From Verrucomicrobiales bacterium (GTDB lineage Bacteria > Verrucomicrobiota > Verrucomicrobiia > Verrucomicrobiales > DEV007): a stretch of 8,996 bases of DNA. Each line of letters opens with the position of its first letter. The first letter of the stretch is position 1. Shown piece after piece: positions 1-6,655 of the stretch. The position numbers were made by a program, and so were the translations under genes. A model generated the notes under the pieces. That model did no database searches. It saw nothing but the letters and a program-made list of their open reading frames with translations, and was not told where the DNA came from. The DNA is taken from positions 1 to 8,996 of the forward strand of contig JACETS010000101.1 in the NCBI GenBank assembly GCA_013911195.1, read 5' to 3'.

Positions 1-1002
1 TCTCATAGCTCTAACTATGACACCTTTTTTTAGCATTTTTTCAAAAACTGCATCACCATCACCCACTTTGATTAAAACGAAATTCGCATAACTTCTCACA
101 AACTCGATTCCCATCTTTTCAAATTCATTCTGAAGCATCTCTCGTCCCTCATCGGTAATATCCTTTGTCTTTTTTTGATGCTCATCATCGGCTAATGCTG
201 CCAAAGCGGCTTCCTGAGCGAGTAAGTTTGCATTAAAGGGTTGTCTTGTTTTTTGTAAAATTGAAGCTAATCCGGGCGTAGTAATTCCATACCCTATCCT
301 CAATCCAGCAAGCCCCTGAATCTTTGAAAAAGTTCTCATTACAATCACATTTCTTCCCTCCCTAATATATTTTAATGTGTCGGGAGGAGAGTCTAGGAAT
401 TCATAATAAGCTTCATCGAATATAACGATTACGTCTTCAGGAACAGCATCCATGAATCTATCAATCTCTTCTTGCCTAACAAGAGTTCCAGTTGGGTTGT
501 TAGGATTTGCAATAAATATCTGTCTCGTTTTGCTAGTGATAGCGGCTGCCATAGCCTCAAGATCATGAACGAAATTTGGGTCCTTCACTTCAACAGTATC
601 TGCACCAAAAAGAGTTGCCATCAATTTATAGACTACGAAAGCATGCTCTGCGACAATGACCTGGTCACCAGGCTTCAGAAATGAATGACCAACGAATTCA
701 ATTATTTCGTTCGATCCATTACCTAAAACAATATTGTCCATGGATAGAGAAAATTTTTGGGCAATAGCATTTCTTAATTTCCAGCCGCCTCCATCAGGAT
801 AAACGTGAACATCTGAGGCTAATGATTTCATAGCCTCAATAGCTTTAGGGGAAGGTCCTAGGGGATTCTCATTAGAAGCTAACTTGATAACGTTATCCGG
901 ATCGAGGCCAAGTTCTCGGGCAACATCTTCAATCGGTTTACCTGGCTCATATGGGATCAAGTCGCGAAGCTGAGGATTTGCAAATTCACAGGGATCAATC
1001 AT
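1..1002 (-). CDS. hisC: Histidinol-phosphate aminotransferase, C-terminus cut by window edge
   Basis: This is a PLP-dependent class II aminotransferase that converts imidazole-acetol phosphate plus glutamate to histidinol phosphate in cytosolic histidine biosynthesis. The first 334 residues are visible without a stop; the family is usually about 350-370 long, so only a short C-terminal piece is missing. In order I read LASNENPLGPSP (41-52, typical HisC N-terminal motif), NPNNPTG (166-172, cofactor-binding Asn), DEAYYEF (196-202) and RTFSKIQGLAGLRIGYG (223-239) with the PLP Schiff-base lysine at K227. The chosen ATG at 1002 begins MIDPCEFANPQLRDLIPYEPGKP, which matches the usual HisC opening; the frame runs upstream to a TAG at 1042-1044 with no other ATG. 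No Shine-Dalgarno is visible. It lies 95 bases behind nadE in the same direction and shows no other his genes nearby. The related phenylpyruvate/aromatic transaminase activity of some HisC-like proteins cannot be excluded. Confidence 0.92.
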   Translation of the reverse strand, partial: MIDPCEFANPQLRDLIPYEPGKPIEDVARELGLDPDNVIKLASNENPLGPSPKAIEAMKSLASDVHVYPDGGGWKLRNAIAQKFSLSMDNIVLGNGSNEIIEFVGHSFLKPGDQVIVAEHAFVVYKLMATLFGADTVEVKDPNFVHDLEAMAAAITSKTRQIFIANPNNPTGTLVRQEEIDRFMDAVPEDVIVIFDEAYYEFLDSPPDTLKYIREGRNVIVMRTFSKIQGLAGLRIGYGITTPGLASILQKTRQPFNANLLAQEAALAALADDEHQKKTKDITDEGREMLQNEFEKMGIEFVRSYANFVLIKVGDGDAVFEKMLKKGVIVRAMR

Positions 1003-1079
1003 CTGAAAACCATTCAATGCATCAGACCATTGGTCAAGTCTCTACACAATTGTTATTCAATTTAGAAAAATTTTGAGAC

Positions 1080-1100
1080 TGAATCAATTGTAGTGATTCA
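1080..1100. repeat. 7-base inverted repeat over the nadE stop codon
   Basis: The arms TGAATCA (1080-1086) and TGATTCA (1094-1100) are perfect reverse complements around a 7-base loop. The nadE stop codon lies inside the right arm. On the minus strand the stem is followed, after about six bases, by an A/T-rich run. The stem is AT-rich and the U-run is not immediate, so this is at best a weak terminator or attenuator between nadE and hisC. A second, looser pair, AGTCTC (1037-1042) and GAGACT (1075-1080), and a 5-base dyad GACCA-T-TGGTC (1025-1035) also lie in this spacer. Confidence 0.35.
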
Positions 1101-2726
1101 ATTTCTGTATCTTTGCGCTATTGGAATCCTGCGACCCACTCCAAATGCTTTTGAAGTCACTCGCAAACCTGGAGCTGACTGCCATCTTTTCCACTCGTTC
1201 ATATCAACTCTGCTCGCAATCCACTTTACCAAATCCTTATCATATCCTTTATCAATTATAGAACTAACGCTCATAGATTGGTCTACATACAGCTCCAATA
1301 TTTGATCCAACAATTCATAATCGGGTAAAGTATCCTGATCTTTCTGATTAGGTTTAAGTTCAGCGCTTGGCTCTTTCTCTATCGTACTCCAAGGAATAAC
1401 CTCATCATTTCGATTGATCCATTTTGCAAGTTCATAAACCAATGTTTTCGGAAGATCGCTAATAACCGCAAGCCCCCCGCACATGTCACCATAAATCGTG
1501 CAATATCCAACTGCAAGCTCACTCTTATTACCTGTTGTTAAAAGCAGATGCCCTTTCTTATTAGAAATTGACATCAAGAAAATACCTCTAATTCTTGCCT
1601 GCATATTTTCTTCAGTAATATCCTCCTCATAATCACGAAACACTTCATGCAAATCTTCCTTAATCGTTGAAAAAGATTTACTAATCGGAACCTCTTCAAA
1701 GCCTATTCCTAAATTTTCTGCAAGCATCAATGAATCATTAACACTTCCAACTGAACTGAATTCACTTGGCATAGTTACGCCAAAAACATTTTCAGCGCCC
1801 AAAGCGCTTTCAGCAATCACTGCTGTTAACGCTGAATCTATACCGCCACTTAAGCCAACAAGAGCACTTTTAAAACCACATTTTGAAACATAATCTCTAA
1901 GTCCTAAGACTAGGGCATCATAAACCTCCTTCAATCTATCATCTTCTTTAATTACAATTTTTGAAGATTCAGTATCGACTAAAATAGATTCATCCTTAAA
2001 AGAAGCCCCTTGAGCAATCAATTCTCCTTCTGCCGAGTAGGCCAAAGAATTACCATCAAATATAAGCTCATCATTTCCACCTACTGCATTGCAGTAGATG
2101 ACTGGAGTCTCAATCCTTCGAGCTAGAAAAGATAGCATCGCATGCCTTTCTTTATGTTTTCCAATATGGAATGGTGAGGCACTAAGATTTATAAGAAAAT
2201 CAACCCCTTGTTTTGCAAGCTCACCCGCAGGATCTTTCACATATAATTTTGACGGAAGAAAATCTTCACTCCATATATCCTCACATATTGTAATTCCAAA
2301 TTTCTTTCCTGCTATCACTTGAACCTGGACTTCTTTGGATGGCTGAAAATAACGTGCCTCATCAAACACATCGTAACTCGGCAAAAGGCTCTTTGTCGCC
2401 CTTCCAATAATTTGATTATTTTGAATGACTAAAGCGGTATTTTGAAAAGGATTGCCTGAGTCCTGAGTATTGTATTCCACGCAACCAACAACAATTGGAA
2501 TATTCCCAATACTCTTAGAAAGATTTTCGATTACTGCAAGATTGTCATCAATAAACCTCGACTTAAAAAGTAAATCTCTGGGGGGATAGCCAGTTATTGA
2601 CAGCTCTGGAGTGATTACTAAATCAGCACCTTGTGACACCAATTCTTTGTACTTTGATAGAATTTCATCGGCATTCCATTTCAAGTCACCCACAACAGAG
2701 TTTATTTGAGCAATTCCTATTTTCAT
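1098..2726 (-). CDS. nadE: Glutamine-dependent NAD+ synthetase (two-domain)
   Basis: This cytosolic enzyme makes NAD+ from deamido-NAD+, ATP and glutamine, the last step of NAD synthesis. The 542 residues carry both expected domains. The N-terminal nitrilase-fold glutaminase (about 1-260) has its Glu-Lys-Cys triad at E41 (TPELSITGYPPRD), K112 (TKSLLPSYDVFDEARYF) and C148 (ITICEDIW). The C-terminal synthetase (about 265-542) has the ATP pyrophosphatase loop SGGIDS (293-298), TTGNKSE (397-403), YGDMCGGLAVISDLPKT (412-428) and the end RRIPIAQRYR. The length is normal for the two-domain form, so ammonia is generated internally from glutamine. The ATG directly abuts the TAA of the CPBP gene (no intervening base) and there is no Shine-Dalgarno, so translation is probably coupled. 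I see no defect in any key motif. Confidence 0.96.
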   Translation of the reverse strand: MKIGIAQINSVVGDLKWNADEILSKYKELVSQGADLVITPELSITGYPPRDLLFKSRFIDDNLAVIENLSKSIGNIPIVVGCVEYNTQDSGNPFQNTALVIQNNQIIGRATKSLLPSYDVFDEARYFQPSKEVQVQVIAGKKFGITICEDIWSEDFLPSKLYVKDPAGELAKQGVDFLINLSASPFHIGKHKERHAMLSFLARRIETPVIYCNAVGGNDELIFDGNSLAYSAEGELIAQGASFKDESILVDTESSKIVIKEDDRLKEVYDALVLGLRDYVSKCGFKSALVGLSGGIDSALTAVIAESALGAENVFGVTMPSEFSSVGSVNDSLMLAENLGIGFEEVPISKSFSTIKEDLHEVFRDYEEDITEENMQARIRGIFLMSISNKKGHLLLTTGNKSELAVGYCTIYGDMCGGLAVISDLPKTLVYELAKWINRNDEVIPWSTIEKEPSAELKPNQKDQDTLPDYELLDQILELYVDQSMSVSSIIDKGYDKDLVKWIASRVDMNEWKRWQSAPGLRVTSKAFGVGRRIPIAQRYRN

Positions 2727-3506
2727 TTACCAGTAGCCAAAATTTCCAGTAATTAAAACGTAGCATCCAAGCAAAAGGTTTGCCAATGCGTGCATGATAA
2801 TACATGCAGTTAAATTCTTTGTCTTCACTGCAACAAAATAGGTAATTGTTCCGTACATAAATGCTCCAAAATAATCTGAAGGAGCATGTATCAAAACAAA
2901 CAAAATAGTAACTATTAAATAACTCTTGATCGAGAATTTCCCGAATGGCTGATTCCAGTAATTACCATCTCTATCAAGGATATACCTCATCAAAAAACCC
3001 CTCCAAAAAACCTCCTCTACAATTGAAACCACTACGACCATGCGCACAAAACGCATGAAGATTGCAAACCAAAAGAAGTTATTATTCTCACCCAAGAAAT
3101 CTGAGGGATAAAACCCGTCAACTCTCTTAGTAAAACCAAAAAATCTCCACCATCCTTCATTCATATCCATTGAAATGAAAAGGTGTCCAGGCAATATCCA
3201 AAGGGTTATTCCAACAATACCCATTAAAATAGCAAAACCCAATCCTTTAACACGACCAAAATTAAAATGAGACCAGTACTTCTTGATTAAGATCAGACAA
3301 ACTATTGTTTGCAGTGGGTACAACCATTGTTCAGGTGCATATCTATACCATGGATAGGCATCCTTATTATTAACTAAAAACCCGAAGAACTCCAATATTG
3401 GAATAACTAGCAATAACCCCATAAACAATGCGATGGGCAAAATATGGGCTAGAGCCTTTCGAGAAATTTGATCCTCGGTAAGGGCAACTGGCTGCGAATC
3501 ATTCAT
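2727..3506 (-). CDS. CPBP-family intramembrane protease (PEP-CTERM-associated CAAX type)
   Basis: This is a multi-pass membrane protein of 259 residues related to CAAX prenyl endopeptidase Rce1 (CPBP family). Hydrophobic segments lie at about 22-43, 62-76, 88-110, 144-163, 194-208 and 231-252. The catalytic motifs are intact: EEVFWR (164-169; E164, E165, R169), FVLIH (203-207; H207) and HALAN (239-243; H239, N243). The layout around the motifs and the ending HALANLLLGCYVLITGNFGYW resemble, from memory, the subgroup called CAAX prenyl protease-related protein, found in species with exosortase/PEP-CTERM sorting. That link is family knowledge; no exosortase or PEP-CTERM substrate is in this window. 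The start ATG overlaps the stop of the upstream aminotransferase by one base (TAATG), so the two are translationally coupled. The substrate is unknown. Confidence 0.85.
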   Translation of the reverse strand: MNDSQPVALTEDQISRKALAHILPIALFMGLLLVIPILEFFGFLVNNKDAYPWYRYAPEQWLYPLQTIVCLILIKKYWSHFNFGRVKGLGFAILMGIVGITLWILPGHLFISMDMNEGWWRFFGFTKRVDGFYPSDFLGENNNFFWFAIFMRFVRMVVVVSIVEEVFWRGFLMRYILDRDGNYWNQPFGKFSIKSYLIVTILFVLIHAPSDYFGAFMYGTITYFVAVKTKNLTACIIMHALANLLLGCYVLITGNFGYW

Positions 3507-4678
3507 TACTTTACCGACTCAACGAACCTCTTAAACCCCTGCATCGCCGACTTGATTAAATTAATGTCAGTTGCGTAGCAGCATCTTAAAAAACCCTCTC
3601 CACTAACTCCAAATGCATCTCCCGGCACTGCAGCTACACTTTCAGTCTCGAGTAATTTTGTGGCAAAATCTTTACTCGACAATCCTGTTTCTCTAATATC
3701 AGGAAACGCATAGAAAGCCCCACCAGGTAAATGACAAGGTACTCCCATACCATTAAATTCATTAACCATATAATCGCGCCTGGATTTATACTCCGTCCTC
3801 ATTTTTTCTAATGCTTTAGCACCATTTTCTAATGCTTCAATCGCTGCAACTTGACTCGTGATAGGAGCACAAAGCATAGAATACTGGTGTATTTTCATCA
3901 TTGCCTCGGTTATTTCGGGAGGAGCACAAGAGTATCCTAATCTGAAACCGGTCATTGCATATGCTTTTGAAAACCCATGAAGCAAGATACTCCTTGATTT
4001 CATTTCTGGTAATGAAGCTATCGAAACGTGCTTATAATTATCTTCATAAACTAGTTCACTATATATTTCATCAGTTATTACGATTAGATCTTTGGATATA
4101 CATAAATCTGCAATATTATGAAGCTCTTCCTTAGTCATAACGGCGCCAGTGGGATTTGTAGGAAAATTTAAAATCAAAATTTTTGATTTTGCGCTTATTT
4201 TCTTTTCGATTTCCTCTGCCTTCACTTCAAAATTATCTTCAGACCGAGTTGAAACAGCAACTGGCACTCCATAAGCGAGAGCAATACTGGGATCGTAAGA
4301 AACGTAGCAAGGTTCATGATAAACAACCTCTTCACCAGGATTAAGTAAAGCCCTACAGGCAAGATCAAGAGCCTCAGACACACCCACAGTCACAAGGACC
4401 TCACTTCGCGGATCATAATCCACATCAAATTGAGATTTAACATACGAAGAGATTGATTTTCTTAATTTTTCGAGTCCCAAATTAGAAGTATAACTTGTTT
4501 CTCCTTTTTCCAATGAATAGATAGCCGCCTCTCTTATGTGCCAAGGACTTGAAAAGTCAGGTTCACCAACTCCAAGTGAAATAACATCATCACGCCCAAG
4601 CACTAGCTCAAAGAAGTCCCTAATTCCCGATCTAGGAATTCCCTTTACTTGTTCAGCTATCTTGTCATCAAAAGACAT
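3506..4678 (-). CDS. Class I/II PLP-dependent aminotransferase, substrate unassigned
   Basis: This cytosolic fold-type I aminotransferase has 390 residues, the usual family length. The landmarks are intact: ISLGVGEPDF (33-42), TSYTSNLGLEKLRKSI (61-76), NFPTNPTG (171-178; N175), TDEIYSELVY (202-211; D203), HGFSKAYAMTGFRLGY (234-249) with the Schiff-base lysine K238, and FLRCCYA (363-369) with the substrate-carboxylate arginine R365. This pattern is shared by aspartate, alanine, aromatic and branched-chain transaminases of subgroup I-gamma, so I do not name a substrate. The gene begins 26 bases after the Lrp/AsnC-type regulator, which suggests that the regulator senses the amino acid made or used here. 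It is distinct from the HisC gene in the same window. A TATAAT hexamer sits 9 bases before the ATG (4688-4693), probably by chance. There is no Shine-Dalgarno. Confidence 0.93.
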   Translation of the reverse strand: MSFDDKIAEQVKGIPRSGIRDFFELVLGRDDVISLGVGEPDFSSPWHIREAAIYSLEKGETSYTSNLGLEKLRKSISSYVKSQFDVDYDPRSEVLVTVGVSEALDLACRALLNPGEEVVYHEPCYVSYDPSIALAYGVPVAVSTRSEDNFEVKAEEIEKKISAKSKILILNFPTNPTGAVMTKEELHNIADLCISKDLIVITDEIYSELVYEDNYKHVSIASLPEMKSRSILLHGFSKAYAMTGFRLGYSCAPPEITEAMMKIHQYSMLCAPITSQVAAIEALENGAKALEKMRTEYKSRRDYMVNEFNGMGVPCHLPGGAFYAFPDIRETGLSSKDFATKLLETESVAAVPGDAFGVSGEGFLRCCYATDINLIKSAMQGFKRFVESVK

Positions 4679-4704
4679 TTGGATTTTATTATAAATTACG
4701 ATAT

Positions 4705-5187
4705 CTAGGGACTTACTGGCAACCTGTCACCTGAACTTTCAGATCCTGAGAGAAATCCATTGGATTTATATGATTTCAGTTGAAAGTGGGTCGCAGTAGA
4801 AACAACTCCCTCAAGAGTGCTTAATTTTTCTGCAACAAAAGTTGCCACACTATGAAGAGAGCTTCCACTTATTACTACGCAAAGATCATATGCTCCGCTC
4901 ATTAACATACAACTTTCAACTTCATCAAACTTTGCAATTCTTCTGGCTAATCTGTCAAACCCTCCTCCTCTCTCCGGAGTGAGCTTGACTTCAATTAGTG
5001 CCGAAACCGCATTAGAACCTTCCAGTTTGCTAATGTCAGTAACTGCGGCAAAACCAAGAATGGTTCCAGATTCAATCAATTTTGACAATTCAGTTTCCAC
5101 CTCTTTAGCCGTAAGGCCGACAATCGAAGCTAATTCCTCAACTGAATATCTAGCATTTTCCTTGAGAAGTTGAATAAGTTTATCCAT
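4705..5187 (-). CDS. Lrp/AsnC-family transcriptional regulator
   Basis: This is a 160-residue DNA-binding regulator of the feast/famine type. The N-terminal winged helix-turn-helix occupies about residues 1-55 (LLKENARYSVEELASIVGL, then KEVETELSKLIESGTILGF). The C-terminal ligand-binding RAM domain runs from about 62 to 141 (SALIEVKLTPERGGG, the GAYD turn at 98-101, and FVAEKLSTLEGVVSTATHF). Such proteins form octamers or similar assemblies and respond to amino acids. The last 15 or so residues (SGSESSGDRLPVSP) form a polar tail beyond the RAM domain and look disordered. The gene sits between the S11 peptidase (41-base gap) and the aminotransferase (26-base gap) on the same strand. By family habit it may control the aminotransferase and itself. 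No Shine-Dalgarno precedes the ATG. Confidence 0.92.
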   Translation of the reverse strand: MDKLIQLLKENARYSVEELASIVGLTAKEVETELSKLIESGTILGFAAVTDISKLEGSNAVSALIEVKLTPERGGGFDRLARRIAKFDEVESCMLMSGAYDLCVVISGSSLHSVATFVAEKLSTLEGVVSTATHFQLKSYKSNGFLSGSESSGDRLPVSP

Positions 5188-5228
5188 GTAAATTTAGAGT
5201 TAAATAATAATATGAAATTGAAATTCTT

Positions 5229-6233
5229 CTAGTTTTTAGAAGTTGCTAGAAATTCATCATTACTGAGAACTTGCCTACCCTGACGATTCCAAGCATCAAA
5301 TTTTTGCCAACCCCTTAACAACAGAGATCTTGAAGCAGCAAATCGATCTTCGGCACCTAATACGACAGCAATTAACCGCCTTGGAATAACTTGCTTCTTT
5401 CCATCAGCCAACTCATTTACTAAAGCCTGTTTTTCAGAAGAAACGGCCAAACATGGACCAGCTCTTGAAGTTTGGCCTGTTTTAATTCCATCGATTCCGT
5501 CCATTCCTAAAATTTGGTTAGTGTTTTTTATAAGGAACTTCTTTTTACCTTCTTTCGTAAAAACCGAAACTTCTCTACTTTTTTGAGAACAGATGAAAGC
5601 GAAAGGGGCCTTATTCATTGCGCAAATTGAAAGCCTGGCAATATCACTAGCACAAGAAAAGGGTGGTTTTCCTTGATGATCCATCCCATGCGGGTTTTTA
5701 AATTTGGTATTTTTTGCCCCATTATTTAGAGCAAGAGCGTTCATATTCTTCACAAATTCTTTAACCGGATCACCCCCTCTACCTTCTCTTTGCAGTAAGT
5801 CATTGCCCACATGCACAGCTAATGCTTCTGCTGCCCAATTGTTTGATCCAAGAACGGCAGAATATAAAGCATCCCTAATACTCATTAAGTCTCCAGGTAT
5901 AAGACCAAGTTGATTCGGACCTCCAATCAACGCTGCAGACTGGGGTACAATTAAATTAGAGCTGAGATCAGCATTAACTGCTTGGGCCCAATCCAAAACT
6001 ACTACAGAAGTGGCAATTTTGGTTAAACTAGCAACCGGCATTCTTTTATTTATATCTCTTGCTGATAGAATTTTTTTGGAGTGGAAATCAACAACTATAT
6101 ACGAATTAACCATAAACCCTTGCCTACCTTGAGCATTAGCTTGTTTGGAAAAGAATGACCCAATTAAGAATAATAAAATACTAAGATATCTTGGTGAAAA
6201 CATTGCTAAAATTTTAATTAACTTAACTATCAT
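5229..6233 (-). CDS. D-alanyl-D-alanine carboxypeptidase/endopeptidase, peptidase S11 (low-molecular-weight PBP)
   Basis: This exported serine peptidase trims or cleaves peptidoglycan peptide stems in the periplasm. The N-terminus has a hydrophobic signal peptide (about 5-28) with a plausible cleavage after ANA (32-34). All three penicillin-binding motifs are present: SLTK (69-72; nucleophile S69, K72), SNN (130-132) and KTG (251-253). At 334 residues it has the catalytic domain but no room for the C-terminal beta domain of PBP5-type proteins, and no obvious C-terminal amphipathic anchor. It is therefore closer in size to the PBP7 endopeptidase type, though either activity is possible. An alternative ATG at residue 11 (position 6203) would still leave a usable signal peptide; neither start has a Shine-Dalgarno. 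It is the first gene of the leftward block and starts opposite the RRM gene. Confidence 0.92.
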   Translation of the reverse strand: MIVKLIKILAMFSPRYLSILLFLIGSFFSKQANAQGRQGFMVNSYIVVDFHSKKILSARDINKRMPVASLTKIATSVVVLDWAQAVNADLSSNLIVPQSAALIGGPNQLGLIPGDLMSIRDALYSAVLGSNNWAAEALAVHVGNDLLQREGRGGDPVKEFVKNMNALALNNGAKNTKFKNPHGMDHQGKPPFSCASDIARLSICAMNKAPFAFICSQKSREVSVFTKEGKKKFLIKNTNQILGMDGIDGIKTGQTSRAGPCLAVSSEKQALVNELADGKKQVIPRRLIAVVLGAEDRFAASRSLLLRGWQKFDAWNRQGRQVLSNDEFLATSKN

Positions 6234-6265
6234 AAAGATCAGCGCAACAAGTGGTTATCTGACTA

Positions 6266-6271
6266 ATTATA
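6266..6271 (-). promoter_or_regulatory. Possible -10 box (TATAAT) for the leftward block
   Basis: A perfect TATAAT reads on the minus strand at 6271-6266, ending 32 bases before the first ATG of the S11 peptidase gene. It would give a 5' leader of roughly 25 bases. No good -35 hexamer is seen at 16-18 bases upstream, and the region is AT-rich, so a chance match is quite possible. Confidence 0.3.
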
Positions 6272-6319
6272 AAAAGTAAGGAAGAATGCCTATTTTATAG
6301 CGAGTAGGCTCATAATTAG

Positions 6320-6445
6320 AAGGTTCTCACTCTTACCTCTTGATAATAATTAGCTAATGAACGCTATCGGTTAAATGCGAACGTGAAAGGTGTTGCTGGA
6401 GCGCCTAGTATGACTATCTTAATAGATAACAGTTCCAAGAACCTT
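6320..6445. repeat. 8-base inverted repeat enclosing a GC-richer segment
   Basis: AAGGTTCT (6320-6327) and AGAACCTT (6438-6445) are exact reverse complements. Between them lie two small hairpin possibilities on the plus strand: AGGTG/CGCCT (6388-6392 with 6402-6406, one G-U pair, 9-base loop) and TATCT/AGATA (6415-6419 with 6424-6428, 4-base loop). This could be a small structured RNA or a long dyad; the evidence is composition and pairing only. Confidence 0.25.
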
Positions 6446-6504
6446 AGTCTTCAGTTTATTGATCACTTAATTTATAGGGCAAAACTACTGGTACTGAGGA
6501 AACA

Positions 6505-6516
6505 TTAATGCATTAA
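6505..6516. repeat. Perfect 12-base palindrome TTAATGCATTAA
   Basis: The 12 bases are identical to their own reverse complement. The half-site CATTAA/TTAATG recurs in the inverted repeat 55 bases downstream, so this could be an operator half of a spaced pair upstream of the RRM gene. Confidence 0.35.
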
Positions 6517-6534
6517 AGAGAACTTGAAACTATT

Positions 6535-6618
6535 GCAGGATTATCAAACTGAGAAACGTCATCAGAGGAATCATTAATTTGAGATATTAAGCAAATTAAT
6601 GAAATTTAAAAATCCTGC
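6535..6618. repeat. Outer 8-base inverted repeat GCAGGATT/AATCCTGC
   Basis: GCAGGATT (6535-6542) and AATCCTGC (6611-6618) are exact reverse complements that enclose the 11-base dyad at 6571-6602. In RNA they could form a lower stem with that dyad as an upper hairpin, ending 37 bases before the RRM start codon. Confidence 0.3.
6571..6602. repeat. Perfect 11-base inverted repeat upstream of the RRM gene
   Basis: TCATTAATTTG (6571-6581) and CAAATTAATGA (6592-6602) are perfect reverse complements around a 10-base loop. The arms contain the CATTAA/TTAATG half-site of the 6505-6516 palindrome. It may be a protein-binding operator or a 5' leader hairpin; it has no U-run and only two G-C pairs, so it is not an intrinsic terminator. 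Confidence 0.45.
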
Positions 6619-6655
6619 CTAAATAATACAAACCTACCAACTAAAAAGACAGAAC

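Larger units (their letters stand above)
6234..6655. other. Divergent intergenic region (422 bases)
   Basis: This is the only long gap in the window and must hold the control regions for the leftward block and the rightward RRM gene. I see three parts. Positions 6240-6300 are very AT-rich and carry a TATAAT box facing left. Positions 6320-6445 are enclosed by an 8-base inverted repeat, and 6361-6410 is about 50 percent GC against roughly 25-32 percent on either side. Positions 6503-6618 hold nested palindromes upstream of the RRM gene. Small open frames exist (for example ATG 6410 to TAA 6508, 32 codons), but none looks convincing. I recognise no tRNA, tmRNA, SRP RNA or RNase P signature here. 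Confidence 0.7.

Noticed and set aside
1080..1100. Hairpin after nadE as a true intrinsic terminator
   Set aside because: The stem has only two G-C pairs and no immediate U-run, so strong termination is unlikely.
472..1305. Two 70-codon plus-strand open frames (472-684 and 1093-1305)
   Set aside because: They lie opposite hisC and nadE, which are well supported by motifs, and their translations show no domain.
4688..4693. TATAAT 9 bases before the aminotransferase ATG as a promoter
   Set aside because: It is too close for a normal leader, has no -35 partner I can see, and the spacer is simply AT-rich. It is mentioned only as part of the leaderless-mRNA observation.
2098..5913. Plus-strand open frames at 2098-2322, 4979-5173 and 5704-5913
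   Set aside because: Each is antisense to a strongly supported gene (nadE, the Lrp-like regulator, the S11 peptidase) and has no family resemblance.
6300..6460. tRNA, tmRNA, SRP RNA or RNase P RNA in the divergent gap
   Set aside because: No T-arm GGTTCGA-type motif, CCA end, tmRNA ends or RNase P core sequence could be found on either strand.
6517..6609. TGA-interrupted frame reading RELETIAGLSN, ETSSEESLI, DIKQINEI as a possible pseudogene or TGA-recoded gene
   Set aside because: The pieces are short, I recognise no family, and all real genes here either end with TGA, TAA or TAG normally or are cut by the window edge. There is no sign of recoding.
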